NCBI GenBank assembly: GCA_046728115.1
Contig: JBKPDW010000017.1
Coordinates: forward strand, 1-15,957
Origin: CAVSWN01 sp046728115
GTDB taxonomy: Bacteria; Acidobacteriota; Vicinamibacteria; Vicinamibacterales; CAVVIG01
Direction of reading: 5' to 3'
Length of the DNA: 15,957 bases
The position numbers were made by a program, and so were the translations under genes. The notes under the pieces are model-generated. The model made no database searches, was not told the origin of the DNA, and worked only from the letters and a program-made list of their open reading frames with translations. Below are positions 7,787 through 14,920 of this stretch, one piece after another (the stretch's first letter is position 1; the number at the start of each line of letters is the position of its first letter).

Positions 7787-8569
7787 TTACTGTCCTGTCC
7801 ATTTGGGTCTTCGCTTTTCCACGAATGCCTTGACGCCTTCGCGGAAATCGTCGCTCCCGTAGCACATCTCGACAACGTCCGCTTCGGAGCCAGTGTCGAG
7901 ACGACGACTGGCGACGATGCGCCGAATGATTTCCTTGGTGGCGCGGATCGTCAACGGTGCGTTCGCGGCAATTTCCGACGCGAGCTGCCGCACGGCCGTC
8001 TCGATCCGATCGGCATCGACGATTCGATTCACGAGGCCTGCGGCATGTGCCTCGGCAGCGGGAATCAGGCGGCCGGTGAACATCAGATCCTTCACGCGGC
8101 GGGGACCGAGCGCATCGACCATGCGGCTGTAGGTCGTCCCTGACAGACAGTTGCCCAGCGTTCTCGCGATCGGGATGCCAAAGGTCGATTCCGGCGTGGC
8201 CACGCACAGGTCAGACGCGAGCACGATGCCGCAGCCGCCGCCGGCGGCGACGCCTTGCACCTGCGCGATGACGGGTTTGGTGACCCGCTCCACGCGATCG
8301 AGCACGTGGTCGAGGCGCTCCTCGTACCTGATACCGTCTCCTCGATCGCGAAAGCTCTGAAACTGCGTGATGTCGGTGCCCGCCACGAACGCCTTGCCGC
8401 CGGCGCCCTTCAGGATGAGCACGCGCACCGCGGTGTCGGCATCGACGCGATCGCATGCCTCCACCAGAGCCTCGTACATCCCCCACGTCATCGCGTTGCG
8501 AGCCTCGGGCCGGTTGAAGGTTAAGATCGCGAGCGGCCCGTCGGTTTCGAAGCGTGTCGACATGTCCAT
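7787..8569 (-). CDS. Crotonase-fold protein (enoyl-CoA hydratase/isomerase family) lacking both catalytic Glu
   Basis: This 260-residue acyl-CoA-binding protein (counted from the ATG at 8569) has the crotonase fold. The oxyanion-hole segments are kept: AFVAGTDI (60-67) and VAAGGGCG (107-114). The two acids used by classical enoyl-CoA hydratases (rat Glu144 and Glu164) align with G114 and I134, spaced 20 apart as expected, so ordinary hydration of an enoyl-CoA is doubtful. FGIPIARTLGNCLSG (130-144) marks a distinct subfamily. It could be an isomerase, decarboxylase or thioesterase, or an acyl-CoA enzyme using other residues. ATG 8569 is preferred because GGTGA lies 5 bases upstream; ATG 8563 and TTG 8581 are also in frame. 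It diverges from the CoA-transferase gene with overlapping start codons, so the two may act on the same acyl-CoA. Family is firm, reaction unknown. Confidence 0.88.
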   Translation of the reverse strand: MDMSTRFETDGPLAILTFNRPEARNAMTWGMYEALVEACDRVDADTAVRVLILKGAGGKAFVAGTDITQFQSFRDRGDGIRYEERLDHVLDRVERVTKPVIAQVQGVAAGGGCGIVLASDLCVATPESTFGIPIARTLGNCLSGTTYSRMVDALGPRRVKDLMFTGRLIPAAEAHAAGLVNRIVDADRIETAVRQLASEIAANAPLTIRATKEIIRRIVASRRLDTGSEADVVEMCYGSDDFREGVKAFVEKRRPKWTGQ

Positions 8570-9782
8570 TCCAGTCACCAATTCCCCAGCTCACCAGCGC
8601 TCCGGAGCGCTCGACGGCTTGCGCGTTCTCGACGTCACACAGGTCATGGCAGGCCCGTTTTGCGCCATGCTTCTCGCCGATCTCGGCGCCGACGTGATCA
8701 AGATCGAGCCGCCGTCCGGCGACTCGTCGCGCCAGATGCCGGGGGCCGTCGGATCCGACAGTCCGAGCTTCAACGCCATGAATCGCGGCAAGCGCAGCGT
8801 GGTGTTGAACCTGAAAGCGTCCGCCGGTCGCGACATTTTTCTTCGGCTCGCCCGGACGGTAGACATCGTAATCGAGAACTATCGCCCGGGCGCGATGGCC
8901 GCGCTCGGACTCGGCTACGACACGATCTCGTCGTTGAATCCGCGCATCGTGTATGCCTCGATTTCCGGCTACGGTCACACTGGACCGGACGCGCACAAAG
9001 GCGGATTCGACCTCATTGCGCAGGGCGTGTCGGGCATCATGTCGGTGACCGGCGAGCCAGGCGGCGCGCCGGTGAAGGCCGGGGTGCCGTTGACCGATCT
9101 CGGCGCCGGTCTCTTCGCTCTGGCCGGCATCCTCGCGGCCTTGCACGCGCGGGAGCGCACGGGGCTCGGCCAGTACATCGACACATCGCTCGTGGATGCA
9201 GGCGTCGCGCTCTCGGCGTGGGAGGCCACCGAATACTTCGCCGGCGGCAGCGTGCCCGTTGCGCTCGGATCCGCGCATCGGATGAACGCTCCGTACCAGG
9301 CCATTCGCTGCGCCGACGGGTACATCACGATCGGCGGAGCGAACGAGCGCATCTTCCGTCGCCTCTGCGACGTGCTCGGGCACCCCGAGTGGACGTCGAT
9401 GCCGGAATTCGCCGACAACCCCGGTCGCGTCCGGCATCGCGAGGCGCTCGCCGAGCGCATCAGCACGATTCTTCACGATCGCCCGCGCGCGCACTGGCTG
9501 GCGCTGTTCGAGGCGAACGACATTCCGTGCGGGCCGATCAACGACTACGCGCAGGTCTTCGCGGACCCGCAGGTGCTGGCGCGCGGCATGGTCGTCGAGT
9601 CCAAGCATCCGGTGCTCGGTCATCTGAAGACGCTGGGTTCGCCGATCAAGATGAGCGGCACGCCGCCGGATGCATCGCGCCGCGCTCCGCTCCTTGGCGA
9701 GCACACCGATGCGGTGCTGACCGAAGCCGGCGTCAGCGCGAGCGAGGTCGCAAAGCTGCGAACAGAAGGCGTGATCGCGTAG
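8562..9782 (+). CDS. Class III CoA-transferase, CaiB/BaiF family
   Basis: This 406-residue cytoplasmic enzyme moves CoA between carboxylic acids; the family includes formyl-CoA:oxalate CoA-transferase, CaiB and alpha-methylacyl-CoA racemase. The N-terminus LDGLRVLDVTQVMAGPFC (17-34) and LADLGADVIKIEPP (38-51) are hallmarks. GYGHTGPDA (136-144) and GFDLIAQGVSG (148-158) follow. The expected catalytic aspartate is D179 in GVPLTDLGAG, matching Asp169 of Frc by local context. The start is ATG 8562, about ten residues before conserved sequence; the frame stays open upstream to ATG 8367, but only antisense to the crotonase gene. No clear ribosome binding site is seen. The 5' end overlaps the divergent crotonase by 8 bp. 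The 3' end faces the amidase gene across a hairpin. The substrate cannot be read from sequence; oxalate is one option given the antiporter nearby, but not shown. Confidence 0.92.
   Translation: MSIPVTNSPAHQRSGALDGLRVLDVTQVMAGPFCAMLLADLGADVIKIEPPSGDSSRQMPGAVGSDSPSFNAMNRGKRSVVLNLKASAGRDIFLRLARTVDIVIENYRPGAMAALGLGYDTISSLNPRIVYASISGYGHTGPDAHKGGFDLIAQGVSGIMSVTGEPGGAPVKAGVPLTDLGAGLFALAGILAALHARERTGLGQYIDTSLVDAGVALSAWEATEYFAGGSVPVALGSAHRMNAPYQAIRCADGYITIGGANERIFRRLCDVLGHPEWTSMPEFADNPGRVRHREALAERISTILHDRPRAHWLALFEANDIPCGPINDYAQVFADPQVLARGMVVESKHPVLGHLKTLGSPIKMSGTPPDASRRAPLLGEHTDAVLTEAGVSASEVAKLRTEGVIA
8573..8603. repeat. Degenerate TCACCA direct repeats at the divergent start region
   Basis: AGTCACCAATTCCCC (8573-8587) is followed by AGCTCACCAGCGCTCC (8588-8603), two units of about 15 bp sharing TCACCA. 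A third similar unit, ACTCACCAGTTCTCC (7768-7782), lies just past the other end of the crotonase gene in the same orientation, 12 of 15 bases identical to 8589-8603. In the CoA-transferase the sequence encodes its variable N-terminus; on the other strand it supplies the GGTGA upstream of the crotonase start. The units are short and degenerate. Confidence 0.35.
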
Positions 9783-9878
9783 CGCGTGGCTGATGGTTGT
9801 CTTGCTGATGATCTCGAAGCCCTTCAGCAGCCACCCGAGCGCGACGCCATCCTGAAAAGGGCGCGCGGCGCGCCGATT

Positions 9879-9901
9879 GCGCCACCTTGCAAGGGTGGCG
9901 C
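9879..9901. terminator. Palindromic hairpin between convergent CoA-transferase and amidase genes
   Basis: GCGCCACC (9879-9886) and GGTGGCGC (9894-9901) form a perfect 8-bp stem around a 7-nt loop (TTGCAAG). The stem touches the last base of the amidase stop codon and lies about 97 bp after the CoA-transferase stop, a fit for a two-way transcription stop or RNA-stabilizing element. There is no T-tract on either strand, so Rho-independent termination would be atypical. Its right arm with the loop (CAAGGGTGGCGC) matches a 12-mer in the 24-bp repeat at 5678-5689. The remaining gap (9783-9878) holds nothing else I can support. Confidence 0.55.
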
Positions 9902-11325
9902 TACAAGGCAGGCGGCCCCGCAAGGGCACCACGCGCCAGTTCGAACGCGTGCGCGATCTGTAGAACTCCCCAATCGTCCTGATGTCGCCCGACGATCTGG
10001 ATCCCGATGGGCAACCCGTCTCCCGTGAATCCGGCGGGAACCGAGATAGCAGGCTGACCGGTGACCGAAATGTAGTAGCACGACTTCATCCAGTCGATGT
10101 ACGTGTCCATCGCCACGCCATCGATCTCCGAGGGGTATGGCAGATGGATATCGAACGGCGGCACCTGGACCACCGGCAGAACGAAGAATTCGTAGCGATC
10201 CATGAACCGTCGCATGCGGTGATAGAGGTCGGTCCGTTTCAGCTCAGCCTGTGCCACGTCCGCCAATGAGAGGTTCGCGCCGCGATCAATTTCCCACAGT
10301 ACCGTGTCCTTGACGAGATGCCGGTGCTCCGATACGACCGGACCGAGTCCTGCGACAAAAGCGAAAGCCCGCAACGTCTTGAAAATCTGGTCGGCGTCGC
10401 GCAAGTCGGGCTCGGCTTCTTCGACGACACAGCCGAGCGACTCGAACGTCGAACGCTGCGCGTCGACGACCGCGCGTACGCGCCGATCGACCGGCAGTCC
10501 TCCGAGATCGGTCCACCACGCTATGTGGACGCCCGCGACATCCCGTTCCAATGGTGCCGCAAAACACCGGCCCTCGTCGGGAAGCGCAATCGGCGACCGG
10601 CGATCGGGACCCGCGATGCCACTGAGGAACAGTGCGACGTCGGCGACGCTCCGAGCCATCGGCCCGTCCACGCTCAGCGTGGACCACGCGAGACGCGCCG
10701 GCCACGTGGGTACGCGACCCGGCGACGGTCGCATGCCCACGACTCCACAGAAGCTCGCCGGGTTCCGGAGCGAGCCGCCCATGTCGCCGCCGTCTGCGAT
10801 CGGCAGCATCCCGCAGGCGACTGCGACTGCTGCGCCGCCGCTGCTGCCGCCGCAGGTTCGCGTCCGATCGTAGGGATTGCAGGTGGCGCCGAACACCGTA
10901 TTGAACGTCTGCGATCCCGCACCGAACTCCGGCGTGTTGGTCTTGCCGACGGCGATTGCCCCGGCCTGACGGCAGCGGTCGACGATCAGCGAGTCCTCTG
11001 CCGGCACGAACTCCTTGAAGATCGGCGAACCAAACGTCGTCCGAATGCCACTGGTGAGCTGCAGATCTTTGTGCGCGACCGGCAGCCCGTGCAGCGGACC
11101 CACTGGTTCGTCGCGACGAAAACGCGTATCGGCGGCCCGCGCCTGATCGAGCGCACGATCGGCCACGAGCGTCACGATCGCGTTGACCGATGGGTTGACG
11201 CGATCGATCCGGCCGAGATGAGCGGTGACCACTTCCTCGGCAGATAGTTCCCTGGCCCGAACGAGCCGCACGATGTCGGCAGCGGTCAGATCGCAGATTC
11301 CGGACGCGGGTCGACTCGTCGTCAA
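9901..11325 (-). CDS. Amidase signature family hydrolase
   Basis: This 474-residue hydrolase of the amidase signature family cleaves carboxylic amides (GatA, 6-aminohexanoate cyclic dimer hydrolase, aryl-acylamidases). The Ser-cisSer-Lys triad is visible: K86 in VAHKDLQL, S161 in CGGSSGGAA, and nucleophile S185 in GDMGGSLRNPA, with the 24-residue S-S spacing found in known members. It then reads FCGVVGMRPSPGRVP, as usual for the family. The start chosen is TTG 11325, which overlaps the stop of the upstream GGDEF-EAL gene as TTGA; the frame stays open further upstream only inside that gene. No good ribosome binding site is visible, so expression probably depends on coupling to the upstream gene. 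No GatB or GatC is nearby, so a role in Gln-tRNA formation is unlikely. The substrate is unknown. The last codons run into a repeat-like hairpin that begins at the stop. Confidence 0.9.
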   Translation of the reverse strand: MTTSRPASGICDLTAADIVRLVRARELSAEEVVTAHLGRIDRVNPSVNAIVTLVADRALDQARAADTRFRRDEPVGPLHGLPVAHKDLQLTSGIRTTFGSPIFKEFVPAEDSLIVDRCRQAGAIAVGKTNTPEFGAGSQTFNTVFGATCNPYDRTRTCGGSSGGAAVAVACGMLPIADGGDMGGSLRNPASFCGVVGMRPSPGRVPTWPARLAWSTLSVDGPMARSVADVALFLSGIAGPDRRSPIALPDEGRCFAAPLERDVAGVHIAWWTDLGGLPVDRRVRAVVDAQRSTFESLGCVVEEAEPDLRDADQIFKTLRAFAFVAGLGPVVSEHRHLVKDTVLWEIDRGANLSLADVAQAELKRTDLYHRMRRFMDRYEFFVLPVVQVPPFDIHLPYPSEIDGVAMDTYIDWMKSCYYISVTGQPAISVPAGFTGDGLPIGIQIVGRHQDDWGVLQIAHAFELARGALAGPPAL

Positions 11326-13637
11326 TGATGGATGGTGTCCGGCAAGCCCACCTGCAGGAGCTCCGCGAAGCGCGCCGCCGGGACGGGGTGACTGAAATAA
11401 AACCCTTGCCCCTCGCCGCATTCGTTCGCCTGCAGAAACGACAGCTGCCCGGCCGTTTCAACGCCTTCCGCGATGACGCGGTGATTGAGCCCCCGGCCCA
11501 TGCTGATCACGGCGGTGAGGATCGGCGGACCGGCGGGCTGCGCGGTGATTTCGCGGACGAACGATTGATCGATCTTCAACACGTCGATCGGGAACTGCCG
11601 CAGGTAGCTGAGGCTCGAGTAGCCCGTTCCGAAATCGTCGATGGCGATCCGGACGCCGATATGCTTCAGCGCCTGGAGGAGCGCCGCTGTCGATTCGGCA
11701 TGCTGCATGAGCACGCTCTCGGTCAGCTCGAGCTCGAGCAGTTCCGGGCTCAGGCGATTCGTTTCGAGCACGGCGCAGACCCGTTCGAGAAAATCCTTAT
11801 CGCGAAATTCGACGGCCGAGATGTTGACCGAGATCGGCGTGGGGCGAAGCCCCTCGTCGATCCAGGCGCGCGCCTGACGACAAGCCTCCCCGAGCACCCA
11901 CTGACCGATCGGCACGATGAACCCGGAGTCTTCCGCGATGGGGACGAACTGCGATGGCGAAATGGGCCCACGTTCAGGATGCATCCATCGAATCAGCGCT
12001 TCGGCCCCGGTCACCTCGCCCGTCACGAGATCGATCTTGGGCTGGTAGTCCAGGACGAACTCGCGCCGGACGAGGGCCCGGCGCAGGTCGCGTTCGATCC
12101 AGCGCCGCTCCACCGCTCGCGCGTTCATATCGGCCTTGAAGAACTGATACGTGTTTCGGCCGTGTTCCTTCGCGTGGTACATCGCCGTGTCCGCATTCTT
12201 CAGCAGCGTCTCGGCGTCGTATCCATCGTCCGGGTACAGGCTGATTCCGATGCTCGCGTTGACGTGCAGTTCCTGGCCTACGATGTGATGCGCCTCTTCG
12301 AGCGCGAAGATTACTTTCTGCGCGCTGCGCGCGGCGCCGGCCGACCCTTCGACGTCGGGGAGTACGAGAACGAACTCGTCCCCGCCGAGCCGGCTGACCG
12401 TATCCGAGCTGCGCACGCAGCCAAGCAGCCGTGTGGCTACCGACTGCAGCAGGCGATCGCCGCTTTCATGGCCAAGCGAGTCGTTGATGTGTTTGAAGCG
12501 ATCCAGGTCGAGAAACAACACGGCAAGGTGGCCGCCGTACCGGCTGGACATGGCGATGGCCTGGACCAATCGTTCGTTCAGGAGCCGCCGATTCGGCAGG
12601 TTCGTCAGCGGATCGTGCAGCGCCAGATCCGCCAGCGCGCGCGCCATCTTCGCCAGTCCGCGCCCAAGCGCTCGAATCTCGGACGGTCCCGCAATTGGAA
12701 TCGGCCGGTCGAATTTGCCGTCGCCGAGCGCCCGCGCTGATCGCGCCAGGCGCCGCACAGGCCCGACGATCCAGCCCGTCGCGACGAACGACAGAATCAT
12801 CCCGACGAATGCGAACGCGATACCCCGGATGGCCAATCGATTGAACAGCGCGTCGGCCGGCGCAAGGGCTTCCTCGTACCCGAGATGCGCGTCGACACAG
12901 GCGCCGCCGAAAAACAGCGGCACGGGCCGAATGCCATGAAACGACTGCACGCCGCGATAATCGAGCCCGATGAGATCTCTGGGCCCCTGCGCGCAATCAG
13001 CAATGGGTTCGACGTGTGTCGCGACCGACGACTCCGGGTAGCGCACGGTCGTCAGAAACTGGCCGTTCGCGTCCATCAGGAAGATTTCGCCATCGGTTCC
13101 CAGCACGGCATGGTCCCTGAACAGGACGTCCAGTTGTTCGAGCGAGAACTCGATCGTCAAGGCGCTGCGGCCGTTGGTCGCCATCAGCAGGTAGCCGTGT
13201 CCCTGCGGGTGGGAAACAACCCGGGCGAGCGGCCACGGAAGGGCCAGATCCGGGCTCGCCAGATCGCCCACCTGTGCGACGCGACCTTGGTACTCGAACC
13301 GGGCACCGCGGACGTGTTCGGTCGCCCGAAATTCCGCGAGCGCCAGATCCAGGCAGGAACGTTCCCAGGCAGTCCGTCCACTCGGTGTCGTCTCGCCGCA
13401 CAACGATTCCACGGCGCTCAGGAACCCCTGGGCGCGTTCGTGTTGCTGCTCGAGGAGCCGCGTCAGCGTTCGTGCCGTCTGCTCAGCGGCTCCACGAACG
13501 GTTCGGCGCGCTTCGTTTTCGAGATTGCTGTGGACGGATCGATAGGCAGCAATCGTTAGAACTGTCGTCGTGATCAAAACAAGTCCCACGAGCGTGAGCA
13601 CGAGTTGCTCCGCGAGGGACACGGATTTTTCGGCCAT
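11322..13637 (-). CDS. Membrane sensor GGDEF-EAL protein (c-di-GMP synthesis/degradation)
   Basis: This 771-residue inner-membrane signalling protein has both a diguanylate cyclase and a c-di-GMP phosphodiesterase domain. Helix 1 (about 11-31) and helix 2 (about 268-292) flank a periplasmic sensor of some 235 residues with four cysteines (C80, C95, C215, C247). A HAMP segment follows (about 292-345). The GGDEF motif is intact at 418-422, with an RxxD inhibitory site (R409-D412) five residues before it. The EAL domain (about 515-762) keeps EAL at 546-548, N605, the LELTES glutamate at 640, DDFGTGYSSL at 667-676, K688, E724 and Q744. Both halves look catalytically competent, so which one dominates cannot be told. 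The ATG is preceded by AGGGG with no spacing, a poor ribosome site. A candidate promoter lies 41-69 bases upstream. The ligand of the sensor domain is unknown. Its stop overlaps the amidase start. Confidence 0.95.
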   Translation of the reverse strand: MAEKSVSLAEQLVLTLVGLVLITTTVLTIAAYRSVHSNLENEARRTVRGAAEQTARTLTRLLEQQHERAQGFLSAVESLCGETTPSGRTAWERSCLDLALAEFRATEHVRGARFEYQGRVAQVGDLASPDLALPWPLARVVSHPQGHGYLLMATNGRSALTIEFSLEQLDVLFRDHAVLGTDGEIFLMDANGQFLTTVRYPESSVATHVEPIADCAQGPRDLIGLDYRGVQSFHGIRPVPLFFGGACVDAHLGYEEALAPADALFNRLAIRGIAFAFVGMILSFVATGWIVGPVRRLARSARALGDGKFDRPIPIAGPSEIRALGRGLAKMARALADLALHDPLTNLPNRRLLNERLVQAIAMSSRYGGHLAVLFLDLDRFKHINDSLGHESGDRLLQSVATRLLGCVRSSDTVSRLGGDEFVLVLPDVEGSAGAARSAQKVIFALEEAHHIVGQELHVNASIGISLYPDDGYDAETLLKNADTAMYHAKEHGRNTYQFFKADMNARAVERRWIERDLRRALVRREFVLDYQPKIDLVTGEVTGAEALIRWMHPERGPISPSQFVPIAEDSGFIVPIGQWVLGEACRQARAWIDEGLRPTPISVNISAVEFRDKDFLERVCAVLETNRLSPELLELELTESVLMQHAESTAALLQALKHIGVRIAIDDFGTGYSSLSYLRQFPIDVLKIDQSFVREITAQPAGPPILTAVISMGRGLNHRVIAEGVETAGQLSFLQANECGEGQGFYFSHPVPAARFAELLQVGLPDTIHH

Positions 13638-13677
13638 CCCCTATTGCATCTGACGGTACTTATCGGCGCTGAGCCAT

Positions 13678-13706
13678 TTCGTATTGCTGAGCGTCTGAAA
13701 GGTCAA
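13678..13706 (-). promoter_or_regulatory. Candidate sigma-70 promoter for the GGDEF-EAL/amidase pair
   Basis: On the - strand, TTGACC (13706-13701) is separated by exactly 17 bp from TACGAA (13683-13678). The -35 matches 5 of 6 consensus bases, the -10 only 3 of 6. It lies in the 119-bp gap between the aminotransferase stop and the GGDEF-EAL start and would give a leader of about 30 nt. The same gap holds a weak TCATCC/GGATGA inverted repeat just after the aminotransferase stop, too short to call a terminator. Confidence 0.35.
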
Positions 13707-13756
13707 GCTGAACAGTTACCTAAGCTCATCCTTCTGACCGCTCGAGTCGGATGAAG

Positions 13757-14920
13757 TCAGCGTGTGGACGCCAGAAAATCCAGCGCGGCCGTAATGCCCC
13801 CACGCTTGAACGGCACGTCGCACACAGCGAGCCCCATCTCCACTCCGCTCAACGTCGCGGCGAGCATGAGATCGTTGAAGTCGCCCAGATGGCCGATGCG
13901 GAACACGCGGCTCTTCAGTTTTCCCAAGCCGGTTCCCAACGACACATTGAATCGATCGAGCAGAACTCGCCGAAACGCGTCGCCGTCGAAGCCCGTGGGC
14001 ATCATCACGGCCGTCAGTGTCTGACTGTACTCCTGCGGATTGCACGGAACGAGATCGAGACCCCAGGCCTGGACCGCGCGACGAGTCGCTTCGGCGTGAC
14101 GTGCATGGCGTGCGAACACTGGGCCGAGCCCCTCTTCGAACAGCATCTGCAGCGCTTCACGCAAGCCGAAGAGCAAGTTCGTTGACGGCGTGTACGGAAA
14201 GTATCCCGCCGCGTTGTCGGTCAGCATCGCGTGCCAGTCCCAGTACGACCGGGGAAGTGTCGCGGCACGCGAGGCCGCGAGCGCCTTCTCGCTGATCGCA
14301 TGGAATCCCAAGCCGGGCGGCAGCATCAGACCCTTTTGCGAGCAGCTCACCGTCACATCCACGCGCCAGCCGTCGTGACGGTAGTCGATCGAGCCGAGCG
14401 ACGAGATCGTGTCGACGAGCAGCAGTGCCGGATGATCGGCAGCGTCCATCCGTGCCCGCACATCCGCGACGCGACTCGTGACTCCCGTCGACGTCTCGTT
14501 GTGCACGATGGCGACCGCTTTGATCGCATGAGCGGCGTCGGCGCGCAGCTTCGCCTCGAGAAGATCGAGATCGACGCCGTGCCGCCAATCGCCGGGCACG
14601 AAGTCCACGACGAGGCCGAGGCGTGTGGCCATGTCGCGCCACAACGTCGCGAAGTGCCCCGTCTCGAACATCAGCAGAGCGTCGCCGGGCGACATCGTGT
14701 TGACGAGCGCCGCTTCCCACGCGCCGGTGCCCGACGCCGGGTAGATGACGACCGGGCCGGCCGTCTGGAACACGCGCGCCAGGTGCTCGAGCACTTCGCG
14801 CGTGAGAGCCGCGAACTCGGGCCCGCGGTGATCGATCGTGGGCTGCGCGATCGCGCGGAGCACCCGGTCCGGCACGTTGGTCGGACCAGGAATCTGCAGG
14901 AAGTGCCTGCCGCGGTTCAC
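13757..14920 (-). CDS. Class V PLP aminotransferase, serine-glyoxylate / alanine-glyoxylate type
   Basis: This 387-residue cytoplasmic enzyme probably transfers the amino group of serine or alanine to glyoxylate, giving glycine; in bacteria with a serine cycle or photorespiration-like salvage this step detoxifies or assimilates glyoxylate. PGPTNVP (11-17) and HRGPEF (31-36) open the fold, ASGTGAWEA (62-70) binds the PLP phosphate region, LLVDTISSLGSIDY (167-180) holds the PLP aspartate D170, and SCSQKGLMLPPGLGF carries the Schiff-base lysine K196. This last stretch is closer to serine-glyoxylate than to phosphoserine aminotransferases. The GTG at 14920 overlaps the transporter stop (GTGA), and conserved sequence starts within ten residues, so this start is well supported. 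GGTGA lies 10 bases upstream. Pairing with an oxalate/formate-family transporter suggests C2-acid metabolism. Amino-donor choice cannot be fixed from sequence. Confidence 0.9.
   Translation of the reverse strand: MNRGRHFLQIPGPTNVPDRVLRAIAQPTIDHRGPEFAALTREVLEHLARVFQTAGPVVIYPASGTGAWEAALVNTMSPGDALLMFETGHFATLWRDMATRLGLVVDFVPGDWRHGVDLDLLEAKLRADAAHAIKAVAIVHNETSTGVTSRVADVRARMDAADHPALLLVDTISSLGSIDYRHDGWRVDVTVSCSQKGLMLPPGLGFHAISEKALAASRAATLPRSYWDWHAMLTDNAAGYFPYTPSTNLLFGLREALQMLFEEGLGPVFARHARHAEATRRAVQAWGLDLVPCNPQEYSQTLTAVMMPTGFDGDAFRRVLLDRFNVSLGTGLGKLKSRVFRIGHLGDFNDLMLAATLSGVEMGLAVCDVPFKRGGITAALDFLASTR

Noticed and set aside
8367..8561. Upstream start for the CoA-transferase at ATG 8367
   Set aside because: The extra 65 residues are antisense to the crotonase gene and unlike the family; conserved sequence starts soon after ATG 8562.
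9783..9862. Hydrophobic peptide readable on the - strand in the CoA-transferase/amidase gap (GWLLKGFEIISKTTISHA)
   Set aside because: It looks more protein-like than most shadows and might be a gene remnant, but it has no start nearby, crosses a hairpin on one side and runs into antisense of a real gene on the other.
8211..9932. Long - strand open frame of 573 codons antisense to the CoA-transferase
   Set aside because: It lies opposite a gene with clear family motifs and has an Arg/His-rich composition typical of shadow frames in high-GC DNA.
11326..11421. Upstream start for the amidase at 11421
   Set aside because: The extension lies within the EAL domain coding region in another frame and has no amidase similarity; TTG 11325 at the stop overlap fits better.
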